Part shown: positions 29,135 through 37,379 of the stretch, piece after piece
How positions within the stretch are numbered: position 1 is the stretch's first letter
Layout of the letters: each line of letters starts with the position of its first letter
NCBI RefSeq assembly: GCF_000374045.1
Contig: NZ_KB893314.1
Location: 457,372 to 521,371 of the forward strand
Origin: Segetibacter koreensis DSM 18137
Lineage (GTDB): Bacteria > Bacteroidota > Bacteroidia > Chitinophagales > Chitinophagaceae
Reading direction: 5' to 3'
DNA: 64,000 nucleotides
Notes under the pieces: generated by a model
What the model saw: the letters and a program-made list of their open reading frames with translations, nothing else
Databases searched by the model: none
What the model was told of the DNA's origin: nothing
Program-made: the position numbers and the translations under genes

Positions 29135-29584
29135 ATGAAAAAAGTTCTTTTTGGAAGCGCATTGTTATTTGTGTTAGGCGCCTGCAACTCTGGTAGCACC
29201 GCTACAAGTACGACAGACAGTCCCGCCACCAGTTCAGAAAGTGCAGGTAGTAGCACAGGCAGTAGCACAGGTAGTGGAACGGGGTCTACCATGCCTGATA
29301 CTACCCACATGGAAAATCAATCAGGGGCAACAGGAAATGGCGGAGTAGGAACCGGCGCAAATAATCAAACTGGTGAAGCCAGTTCAGGAACCGGTGCAGC
29401 AAGCAGCGGAACAAGCGGAAGCTCAACCGGCACAACCGGTTCAGGCAGCACAGGCTCAGGAAGCAGCAACACAGGTAATGGAAGCGGAACAGGCGGCACA
29501 GGTACCGGGGGAAGTAATACAGGCAGTGGCACAGGTAGTGGCAGCGGAAGCAATTCTTCAGCGCATCCGGCTGGTGGACACTAA
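29135..29584 (+). CDS. Gly/Ser/Thr-rich lipoprotein
   Basis: A 149-residue lipoprotein starting at the ATG at 29135, with a lipobox LGAC (Cys17). The mature part is almost wholly low complexity, built of GSGTGS, GSSTGTTGS and similar blocks, and ends with a short HPAGGH. No folded domain is visible. The skewed codons produce long spurious open frames on the other frames and strand, which were not kept. A strong terminator follows. It may be a flexible surface linker or a heavily O-glycosylated surface protein; both ideas are inference. Confidence 0.8.
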   Translation: MKKVLFGSALLFVLGACNSGSTATSTTDSPATSSESAGSSTGSSTGSGTGSTMPDTTHMENQSGATGNGGVGTGANNQTGEASSGTGAASSGTSGSSTGTTGSGSTGSGSSNTGNGSGTGGTGTGGSNTGSGTGSGSGSNSSAHPAGGH

Positions 29585-29642
29585 AAAATTCAATAGCAAT
29601 TTTATTTTTTCAGCTTTTAAAATAATCAAGCTCAAGTCTATT

Positions 29643-29694
29643 AGTTCTCTTTGTTGCCAGAAATCATATATGGCAATAAAGGGAACTTTTTTTT
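29643..29694 (+). terminator. Terminator after the Gly/Ser/Thr-rich lipoprotein
   Basis: A 17-bp stem with two G-T wobbles (arms 29643-29659 and 29671-29687, loop of 11) ends in eight T residues. It is one of the strongest intrinsic terminators in the window. Confidence 0.88.
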
Positions 29695-29974
29695 AATAAC
29701 TTTCTCATTACCTGGTTTTATCGAGGATGTTATTCAGTCACCAAAAACTACCAAAGTCGAAATTCAACAGTAGGCATTCTGTGAATTCCCCTCCAACTTT
29801 TGTTCGCCTACAAGACTTCATAGAAAAAAACCGTTTTTCTGCTAACATAGCATCGAAACCTTTTAATGAAAAAAACGAACTTTGAGAAACTTCTATCTTC
29901 CTGATAAGCGGGGTACTATGTGAAAAAATAGTAGTTTTATAAAAATTATTATTTCTAATCTTTTAAATGTACAC

Positions 29975-30613
29975 ATGAAAAAACTTATTAGCTTTTGTTC
30001 TATTGCTTTGTTTCTCATTTCTTCTTCAGCTTTTGCACAACAACCTGGTGGATGGATTTCTTTATTTGATGGCAAATCGCTCGACAACTGGAAAGTAGGT
30101 CAAAATGCAGCAACTTTTACAGTTGAAAACGGATCAATTGTCGCCCATGGTGAAACAGCTCACCTTTTTTACATGGGAGATGTAAAAAACCACGACTTTA
30201 AAAATTTTGAGTTCAAAGCTGATGTTATGACAACCCCCGGCTCTAACTCAGGCATATACTTTCATACACAATACCAGGAAAGCGGCTGGCCATCTAAAGG
30301 TTATGAAGTGCAGGTAAATAATTCACATACAGATTGGCGCAGAACCGGCAGCTTATATTCAGTTCAGGATGTAAAAGAAGTATACGTTAAGGATAACGTA
30401 TGGTTTACAGAATACATTAAGGTTGAGGGAAAAAGAGTGATCATTAAAATAAACGACAAAACTGTTGTTGACTATACAGAGCCAGAAAATGTACAACGGC
30501 CGGCGGATATGGCTGGAAGAGTTATCTCAGACGGCACTTTCGCATTACAAGGTCATGATCCTAAAAGTAAAGTGTACTTTAAAAATATAATGGTTAAACC
30601 ACTAAACGATTAA
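29975..30613 (+). CDS. Secreted DUF1080 (3-keto-disaccharide hydrolase-like) protein
   Basis: A 212-residue exported protein with a signal peptide of about 22 residues ending FAQ. The rest is one DUF1080 domain with a concanavalin-like jelly-roll fold: WISLFDGKSLDNWK at the start, TPGSNSGIYFHTQYQESGWPSKGYEVQVNN in the middle and a VYFKNIMVKPL end. The family is known to include 3-keto-glucoside hydrolases and sugar-binding proteins; which applies here is not clear. The seven-heme cytochrome gene follows about 130 nt later on the same strand. Confidence 0.9.
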   Translation: MKKLISFCSIALFLISSSAFAQQPGGWISLFDGKSLDNWKVGQNAATFTVENGSIVAHGETAHLFYMGDVKNHDFKNFEFKADVMTTPGSNSGIYFHTQYQESGWPSKGYEVQVNNSHTDWRRTGSLYSVQDVKEVYVKDNVWFTEYIKVEGKRVIIKINDKTVVDYTEPENVQRPADMAGRVISDGTFALQGHDPKSKVYFKNIMVKPLND

Positions 30614-30741
30614 CTTTAAAAAGATCTTCATAAAACGCTTTCACATACTTTGATCGACTGTAAGTTTCAGAGTCTTTATGTATGGAATACAGTATTCCAA
30701 TCCGCAATTAATTTTTATGGATTTTATTGAAAAAGCTTTTT

Positions 30742-31974
30742 ATGAAAATAATTTTGACGTCTAAAAAGCTGAGATTAATTGCTGTTATCATTGTATCTAT
30801 TGCTTTTTTTACAAAATGCATTAACAATAATAAAAAGGATGTTGTTATCACAAATAATTCAGGCGAGCAATTTGCCGGCTCTTCTGCATGCAAAAATTGC
30901 CACAGTGAATTGTATAAAAGCTTTATAAATACTGCGCATTTTCATACATCACAGGCAGCTACCAAAGAAACAATTCTTGGAAGTTTTAACAGAGGTGAAA
31001 ACGTTTTTTCATATTCGTACTACTCAAAAGTTGCAATGGAAGAGAGGGATAGCGGTTTATACCAGGTCGGGTATGATAAAAATTTTCACCAACAGCAGGC
31101 TTACAAATTTGACATAATTATTGGTTCGGGCACAAGAGGGCAATCTTATTTATCGTGGGTAAAGAACCGTCTCATTCAGTTGCCCATTTCGTTTTTTACA
31201 TCAGCTAAAGCCTGGGCTAATAGCCCAGGCTTTCCTTACTATCAGCCTCAATACACAAGAGCTATTTCTGCTCGATGCCTTGAGTGTCACAGCACATACT
31301 TCAAAACCTTACCAGGTGAAAATATTACATCTCCGGAATATGATCGCAATCAAATATTGTACGGTGTGCAGTGCGAAAGCTGCCATGGACCGGCCAATAA
31401 ACATGTTGTATATCATCAGCAACACCAGGGTGAGACCAAAGGAAAATTTATAGACAATCTGTCTTCATTTACCCGGCAACAAAAACTTGATCTGTGCGGT
31501 TTTTGCCATGGTGGTATAAGGCAAAGTGAAAAGCCCGCATTCAGCTTTTCTCCGGGCGACACTCTTTCAGGCTCTAAACGACAAACAGCAGCAGTACAAA
31601 TGCACGATGTGGAGGTGCATGATAATCAATACGCACTCCTTTCAGCAAGCAAGTGTTTTCGAATGAGCAATACTATGACTTGTAATACATGTCATAACAC
31701 TCACCAACAGGAAAGAGGGAACGTGGCCTTATTTTCGAAAAAATGTATGAATTGCCATAATTATGACAAAGGAAGTTTTTGTAAAATGGCGCCGACACTG
31801 GGAAATCAGATAACAAAAAATTGTATTGATTGTCACATGCCACAAAAAGAATCTAAAATGCTAACACTACAGTTGGAAGGTAAAGCGAACAATTCTCCTT
31901 CAACTTTACGGTCTCATGTTATTGCTATTTACCCTGGGGAGACCAGTAAGTATTTATCTGTTATGAAGCAATAA
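30742..31974 (+). CDS. Seven-heme c-type cytochrome lipoprotein
   Basis: A 410-residue exported electron-transfer protein. The ATG at 30742 gives a basic, hydrophobic signal ending FFTKC, compatible with a lipoprotein; an in-frame TTG lies five codons upstream. Seven CxxCH heme-binding motifs are present: CKNCH, CLECH, CESCH, CGFCH, CNTCH, CMNCH and CIDCH. The spacing resembles the cytochrome c554/NrfA-like multiheme group (SACKNCHSELYKSF at the start, QCESCHGPANKH in the middle). No catalytic-site variant motif such as CxxCK is seen, so electron transfer rather than nitrite reduction is likely. A perfect 12-bp hairpin lies within the coding sequence (31207-31233). Confidence 0.92.
   Translation: MKIILTSKKLRLIAVIIVSIAFFTKCINNNKKDVVITNNSGEQFAGSSACKNCHSELYKSFINTAHFHTSQAATKETILGSFNRGENVFSYSYYSKVAMEERDSGLYQVGYDKNFHQQQAYKFDIIIGSGTRGQSYLSWVKNRLIQLPISFFTSAKAWANSPGFPYYQPQYTRAISARCLECHSTYFKTLPGENITSPEYDRNQILYGVQCESCHGPANKHVVYHQQHQGETKGKFIDNLSSFTRQQKLDLCGFCHGGIRQSEKPAFSFSPGDTLSGSKRQTAAVQMHDVEVHDNQYALLSASKCFRMSNTMTCNTCHNTHQQERGNVALFSKKCMNCHNYDKGSFCKMAPTLGNQITKNCIDCHMPQKESKMLTLQLEGKANNSPSTLRSHVIAIYPGETSKYLSVMKQ
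31207..31233 (+). repeat. Perfect 12-bp hairpin inside the cytochrome gene
   Basis: AAAGCCTGGGCT and AGCCCAGGCTTT are exact inverted copies separated by AAT. The stem is unusually GC-rich for this region and lies in coding DNA for an Ala-Trp-Ala-Asn-Ser segment. Confidence 0.7.
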
Positions 31975-32107
31975 ATGGCAGATGTCCCCTATTGATCAAT
32001 AGAAAATACCTGTAGATATTTGATAAAAAATTATCTTCATACATACAACTATGGGAGCTGTATAAGAGTTTGTGTTAAAAAGCAGATAAGGAGGTACAGA
32101 AGCATCT

Positions 32108-32428
32108 TTATTCTGAAACTGCTGCCATAACAACTTGAGGTTTTGGTTTCTTAAGTAAGAATAAACTTTCTTCAAAAAAGGAAACAATAGCTGCTGATAA
32201 TGAAAAGGCTGGTTTAGATGTAGTGCTGGCTGACCTGCGTTCATGTAGCCTTTGATACTTTAACTGCCTTCTTGCCAAAACTTCTTTTTTGTTAATGCAA
32301 TACAATTCCAACATCATTTTGTAATTGGTTGAAATGTTTGATGAAGACCTTTTGCGAACCGTATTAAATCCACCGCTTTTTGGTGTGCCTGCATTAAATC
32401 TTCTTACATATGTAGTATTATTTCTCAT
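32108..32428 (-). CDS. Possible small basic protein
   Basis: An ATG-started frame of 106 codons in an otherwise gene-free 950-base region. The product is rich in Arg, Lys, Ser and Asn and no family is recognised. A helical stretch KEVLARRQLKYQRLHERRS lies in the middle. There is no clear ribosome site, promoter box or neighbour linkage, so it could be a chance frame. Confidence 0.4.
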   Translation of the reverse strand: MRNNTTYVRRFNAGTPKSGGFNTVRKRSSSNISTNYKMMLELYCINKKEVLARRQLKYQRLHERRSASTTSKPAFSLSAAIVSFFEESLFLLKKPKPQVVMAAVSE

Positions 32429-32931
32429 AAATTAAATTTTTAATAACTGATAAGACTCAAGACATATTCATTCGATTGTTAAAAGTTATTGAAATCATTG
32501 CAGCAATCTTTGGTCATGTTGTAACTTCAATCTTCAGTCAGGCGTATGTCTTTGACACTACAAAAATGCCCTAATAAAAAAGAGGATACAATCGCATATT
32601 GGTGTGAAAAATTGTTGATAGAAATAATGTACTAACTGTACTTTTCAACCTTTTAAACTTTATCCTGTTTTTTTACCGCCTGTCTGACATTATCTTAATT
32701 CGTTTTAAAAAAAATATCACATAAATATGTTACTATTATAATAGACGAATTTTTAGGCTATAAAGCTGCTGTTCGTGTAACTTTTTTCTTCGGTATTTTT
32801 ACTCTATACACTTCACAAGCAGTTGTAGCTTCTAAAAATTGTAATCAAAATCAACCCTTTGCATAAGTAACCATCGCGCATTCTCTATTATTGTTTAATA
32901 TTGCAACCTATATAAATATCATATCCTATAC

Positions 32932-34239
32932 ATGAAAAAATTATGGATTAGCTTTTTATTTTGCGCGATGTATTTGTTAAGTTTTGCTCAAACCGATACT
33001 TTGCAAAATGTACGTACCGATTCTGCAAAGTTTACAGCAACAGACACAAGCACAAGGGCAAATGTTGATTCTTCACTAACTACCGATACAACTCTACGTA
33101 TCATAAATGTCAATCCTTTTTTTTCAGTTCATGTTGACTCAACCCTTAGTTACCAGTTCCAGATCAATAAAGATTTACCTAATTCTTTCTGGTTTTTAAA
33201 AAATGCGCCGGTAGGCCTACGGCTGAATAAGGATAATGGATTACTAAGTTTTAAAGCTGATAAATCTTACTTTCTTTCGGGCAGGCTTAAATATGACTAT
33301 AATTATACGGTAACTATCGGCATACAAAACCTTGCAAACCCAAAGGAAAGAGTAGACACAACTTTTTCTATTGTTTTTTTTAATACAGAAATCATTCCTT
33401 CTGATTTAAAGCCACAAGTAAGCGGAACTGTGTATATTGAGGAAGGAGATACACTAAGATTTAAAGTTTTGTGTGAAGCGGGAAGTTTTCCTTTCGAAAA
33501 TATAATGACTCTTACCAGTATTCCAATCGGCCAGTTTTCGCCTGTTCAAAAATGTGACGACGAATTTAAATGGACGCCTTCATATGATTTTGTAAAAGAA
33601 ACAGATACGGGAAAAGGAAAACAAGTAGTTGTAAGTTTTATAGGCTCTACCAAATTTAAAATGCAGGATACAGCCGTACTAAAAATTATCGTAAGAAATG
33701 GTTTGAATTACCCGCTTGCAGTAGAACAGTATAACCAGCTGGTACACGATATGAACTCTTATATCATCAAGCTGAAGTATACCTTTTTACAGCTAGACAG
33801 AACAATTAAAAAAACAAAGAGGACACGAACCGGATTTGATCTTACTGCGGCATCAGCAGCGCTGAGCGGAACAGTTCTATCGACCTCTGATAACGACCAG
33901 ACAAAGCGTACGGGCCTTATATTGCCAAGTGTCGGTTTGGTTTTAACTCCTTTAAAAGAAGCATCGGCACCACCTAAAAACGCCGAACAAAACCAAGCTA
34001 CCTTAGTTCGTTCTTCAATTAAGCGTCTTGAATACATTGTACAGGATAATAAACTCGTAGGCGAGAAAGACCCTAATTTACTTGATAAGATGACGAAGAT
34101 CAGAGAGGAACTGAAACAAAGCCAACTTCAGTTAATTGACGTACCCATTGAGATCACAAACGATATGACAGAAGAAGAACTTAACAGGTACTTCAACAGC
34201 AGAAAGGTGAATAAAAAATATACCCTGAAAAAGGGTTAA
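32932..34239 (+). CDS. Uncharacterised exported 435-residue protein
   Basis: A signal peptide of about 20 residues ends SFAQ. A Thr/Asp-rich linker (about 22-50) follows, then a beta-rich region (55-250) with two Ig/cadherin-like segments: SYQFQINKDLPNSFWFLKNAPVGLRL with KDNGLLSFKAD, and GTVYIEEGDTLRFKV. The last third is helical and charged (SQLQLIDVPIEI, EEELNRYF). The cadherin-like putative-Ig motif (ApxGLxL...GxLsF) suggests protein or glycan contact at the cell envelope. No family name can be given. It converges on a methyltransferase gene 35 nt away. Confidence 0.8.
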   Translation: MKKLWISFLFCAMYLLSFAQTDTLQNVRTDSAKFTATDTSTRANVDSSLTTDTTLRIINVNPFFSVHVDSTLSYQFQINKDLPNSFWFLKNAPVGLRLNKDNGLLSFKADKSYFLSGRLKYDYNYTVTIGIQNLANPKERVDTTFSIVFFNTEIIPSDLKPQVSGTVYIEEGDTLRFKVLCEAGSFPFENIMTLTSIPIGQFSPVQKCDDEFKWTPSYDFVKETDTGKGKQVVVSFIGSTKFKMQDTAVLKIIVRNGLNYPLAVEQYNQLVHDMNSYIIKLKYTFLQLDRTIKKTKRTRTGFDLTAASAALSGTVLSTSDNDQTKRTGLILPSVGLVLTPLKEASAPPKNAEQNQATLVRSSIKRLEYIVQDNKLVGEKDPNLLDKMTKIREELKQSQLQLIDVPIEITNDMTEEELNRYFNSRKVNKKYTLKKG

Positions 34240-34274
34240 TATGTTTAAAATTATAAAACTAAACCTCCATTAAC

Positions 34275-35015
34275 TTATCGACGCTTCTTATCTACCTGGT
34301 ATATAAGAAAATGCTGTATAGGTAAAAATTCTCCGCGATAAGTTAATGTAAATCCGTTAGCTGCTAACTCTTTATTTAATTGTTTTACTGTTGTTTTATG
34401 TAACAGGCTTCTTTGCACATTCGGATCTTCACCTCTATATTCAATCAATAGAATTTTACCATTCTTTTTTAATGCATTTTTTATCGATTGTAAAGTTTCG
34501 TGGGGATACTCCAACTCATGATATACATCTACCATTATTACCAGATCAACAGACCCTGTTGGAAGATTTACTGCCGTGTCTGTTCCTTTGATGACCTCAA
34601 CATTTTTAATATTAAGTTCCTGTTTTTTTTCATTTAGTCGTTTTATCATCGCATCCTGTACATCTTCGGCATATACTTTACCTTGTGGTACCCGGGGAGC
34701 AATTTTAAAAGTATAGTATCCTGTGCCAGCACCGATATCTGCCACAACATCATCTTTTTTTAGTGGCATTTTTTGCACTGCCAAGTTTGCGTTTTCTTCC
34801 TGTTCCCTGTCGGGCCTGTCAAGCCATGTAGTTGCTGATGAACTAACGATGTGCGCTATTTCTCTGCCTAAATAAAATTTACCTATGCCTCCGGAAGAAG
34901 CGTCTGCATAAGTGTAAATACTATCAGCAGGTCTAGTGATACTTTGCCCCGCTGAAACAAATGTGCTAAAAGAAAATATTACACTAAAAAATACAAAAGG
35001 TATAAAGATTTTCAT
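34275..35015 (-). CDS. Class I SAM-dependent methyltransferase with signal peptide
   Basis: A 246-residue methyltransferase-fold protein. Motif I is VVADIGAGTGYYTF (Asp93-Gly99), followed by KVYAEDVQ, the NLPTGSVDLVIMVDVYHEL motif and KILLIEYRGED. Unusually, it begins with a clear signal peptide (about 22 residues, MKIFIPFVFFSVIFSF...VSAG), which would place it in the periplasm, where SAM is not known to be available. Similar exported methyltransferase-like proteins are known in this phylum. The substrate is unknown. Confidence 0.9.
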   Translation of the reverse strand: MKIFIPFVFFSVIFSFSTFVSAGQSITRPADSIYTYADASSGGIGKFYLGREIAHIVSSSATTWLDRPDREQEENANLAVQKMPLKKDDVVADIGAGTGYYTFKIAPRVPQGKVYAEDVQDAMIKRLNEKKQELNIKNVEVIKGTDTAVNLPTGSVDLVIMVDVYHELEYPHETLQSIKNALKKNGKILLIEYRGEDPNVQRSLLHKTTVKQLNKELAANGFTLTYRGEFLPIQHFLIYQVDKKRR

Positions 35016-35152
35016 AAAGAGAGCTTAAGAGAAAACGCTTAAAGATTACTGTTTTTCAAATACTAATGTACTAAACATAAAATAACTTACTAAAGTTGTT
35101 ATTCCAATTACTTAAATTATCTTTTCAGGCAATTACCGAATTGTTCATCATT

Positions 35153-37252
35153 ATGTTTAGCCTTCACTTTCCGATAAAGAAAATCTTTTCTCTTTTATCC
35201 TTTTTCTTACTGGCTCAGTTTGTATCTGCCCAAAAGTTTACAATGGAAACACTTCTATACGGAGTCGCGTACTATGATGAGTACATGCCTTATGAAAGGT
35301 TAGACAAGGATATACAAATGATGAAAGAAGCAGGAATAAATGTAGTACGGATTGCCGAGTCAACGTGGAGCACAGTAGAGCCACAGGATGGGGTGTTTGA
35401 TTTTTCGCATATTGACCGGGTCTTAAATGCTATGCACAAAGCAGGAATAAAGGTTATTGTTGGCACGCCTACGTACGCAGTACCAACGTGGTTGGTTAGA
35501 GAACATCGTGATGTATTGGCTACCACGCTGGAAGGCCGCAATAAGTATGGCGCGAGGCAAAATATGGATATTACCAATACCGATTTTCGGGTCTACGCTG
35601 AAAGGATTATCAGGAAAATAATGGAACACGTAAAAGATAACCCGGCTATTATCGGCTACCAGGTAGACAATGAAACAAAACACTATAATACAAGCGGGCC
35701 AAACGTGCAGAAACTGTTTGTACAATACATGAAGGACAAGTACAACTCGCTTGATACAATCAACAAAACATTCGGACTCGATTACTGGAGCAACAGGATA
35801 AATAGCTGGGAAGATTTTCCATCTATGGAAGGAACGATCAATGCGAGTCTTGCTGCAGAATTTTCAAAATTTCAAAGAAAGCTTGTTACTGATTACCTTG
35901 CCTGGCAAGCTTCTATTGTAAATGAGTATAAACATCCAAACCAATTTGTAACCCAAAATTTTGACTTTGAGTGGAGGGGGTATTCTTTTGGCATTCAGCC
36001 TGACGTTGACCATTTTGCAGCCGCCAAAGCATTAGATGTAGCTGGTGTCGATATTTATCACCCTTCACAAGACCAGCTAACCGGAACAGAGATTTCTTTT
36101 GGTGGCGATGTTGCCCGCTCAATGAAAGGAGGTGAAAATTATTTGGTAATAGAAACCGAAGCACAGGGTTTCCCTCAATGGACTCCCTACCCTGGCCAGT
36201 TACGGCTGCAGGCTTTCAGCCATCTGGCTTCAGGTGCCAATATGGTTGAGTACTGGCACTGGCACTCGATTCATAATTCTGCAGAAACCTATTGGAAAGG
36301 TGTATTGAGTCATGACTTTGAACCCAACCTTGTTTACAATGAGGCAAAAACAATTGGAAAAGATTTTGAGAGACTTAGCTCTCATTTAGTTAATTTAAAA
36401 AAGACAAATAATGTGGCAATTCTCTTTAGCAACGAAGCACTTACCGCCTTTAAGGCGTATGGATTTGGCTATGGAGCTAAGGAAGGTTATAATGATGTCT
36501 TGAGGCAGATGTACGATGGATTATATAAGATGAATGTCGGGGTTGATTTTGTTGATCCTTCAAGCACCAATCTCGAAAATTACAAACTTCTCATTGTCCC
36601 TCTTTTATATGCAGCACCCGACTCTTTATTACAACGTTTAAACATGTTTGTAAAGAATGGCGGTCATATTGTTTATACTTATAAAAGCGGTTTTTCAGAC
36701 GAAAATGTAAAAGTAAGAACAACAAAACAACCCGGTATTATTAATGAAGCATGTGGCATTTATTACAATCAATTTACTATTCCGGAAAATGTGTTTTTAA
36801 AAAATGACCCATATAAAGTTGGAAAAGAAAATAACGCTGTAAAAACATGGATGGAGTTAATCACTCCGACAACAGCTAAGGTACTAGCATATTATGATCA
36901 CCCGGTATGGGGGAAATATGCAGCTATAACAGAAAATAAATATGGCAAAGGACTGGCGACATATATAGGTTGCATGACAGGAAATGTTGTAATGGAAAAA
37001 TTATTGCACGATGTAATAAACAAAGCAGGATTGGAGGGATTGGATCAGCAAATTCATTTTCCGCTTGTAACAAAAACAGGAGTAAACCAAAATGGAAAAA
37101 CAGTTCATTATTATTTCAACTATTCAGCAAATTCCAAACTCTTCACATATCCATATCGGGATGGAAAAGAATTGCTTTCAGGTAAAAATATAACAAAAGC
37201 CAGTCAGCAAAAACTGGAACCATGGGGTGTAATTATAATAGAAGAAAAATGA
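35153..37252 (+). CDS. Secreted beta-galactosidase, GH42
   Basis: Hydrolyses beta-galactosides or plant galactan fragments. The 699-residue protein starts at the ATG at 35153, with a signal peptide (FPIKKIFSLLSFFLLAQFVSAQ); an upstream TTG frame extends it by 19 unlikely residues. The GH42 barrel starts LYGVAYYDEYMPYERL. Acid/base Glu174 lies in GYQVDNETKHYN and the nucleophile is Glu334 (or Glu336) in VIETEAQGFPQW. The trimerisation domain (about 405-600) and a C-terminal beta domain follow. A second exported glycosidase follows 128 nt later on the same strand, so the two may be co-expressed. Confidence 0.94.
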   Translation: MFSLHFPIKKIFSLLSFFLLAQFVSAQKFTMETLLYGVAYYDEYMPYERLDKDIQMMKEAGINVVRIAESTWSTVEPQDGVFDFSHIDRVLNAMHKAGIKVIVGTPTYAVPTWLVREHRDVLATTLEGRNKYGARQNMDITNTDFRVYAERIIRKIMEHVKDNPAIIGYQVDNETKHYNTSGPNVQKLFVQYMKDKYNSLDTINKTFGLDYWSNRINSWEDFPSMEGTINASLAAEFSKFQRKLVTDYLAWQASIVNEYKHPNQFVTQNFDFEWRGYSFGIQPDVDHFAAAKALDVAGVDIYHPSQDQLTGTEISFGGDVARSMKGGENYLVIETEAQGFPQWTPYPGQLRLQAFSHLASGANMVEYWHWHSIHNSAETYWKGVLSHDFEPNLVYNEAKTIGKDFERLSSHLVNLKKTNNVAILFSNEALTAFKAYGFGYGAKEGYNDVLRQMYDGLYKMNVGVDFVDPSSTNLENYKLLIVPLLYAAPDSLLQRLNMFVKNGGHIVYTYKSGFSDENVKVRTTKQPGIINEACGIYYNQFTIPENVFLKNDPYKVGKENNAVKTWMELITPTTAKVLAYYDHPVWGKYAAITENKYGKGLATYIGCMTGNVVMEKLLHDVINKAGLEGLDQQIHFPLVTKTGVNQNGKTVHYYFNYSANSKLFTYPYRDGKELLSGKNITKASQQKLEPWGVIIIEEK

Positions 37253-37379
37253 TTCTTACCAAAAATTTGTTCATAATAAAAAAAATCACGACAACTATTA
37301 TTGACTTCTTTTAGTGTGAAAGATTAATTTTAAACTGTTATAAAAACTGAAGGCAAAATCACTATTAAACCATGCTGTT

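Noticed and set aside
28878-29310. Two minus-strand frames (73 and 110 codons)
   Set aside because: They overlap the lipoprotein gene or its leader, have no motif, and one is simply the antisense of Gly/Ser-rich codons.
29365-29696. Open frames with Pro/Val/Leu or Gln/Ala runs
   Set aside because: Out-of-frame readings of the low-complexity lipoprotein, a common artefact of repeated GGC/AGC codons.
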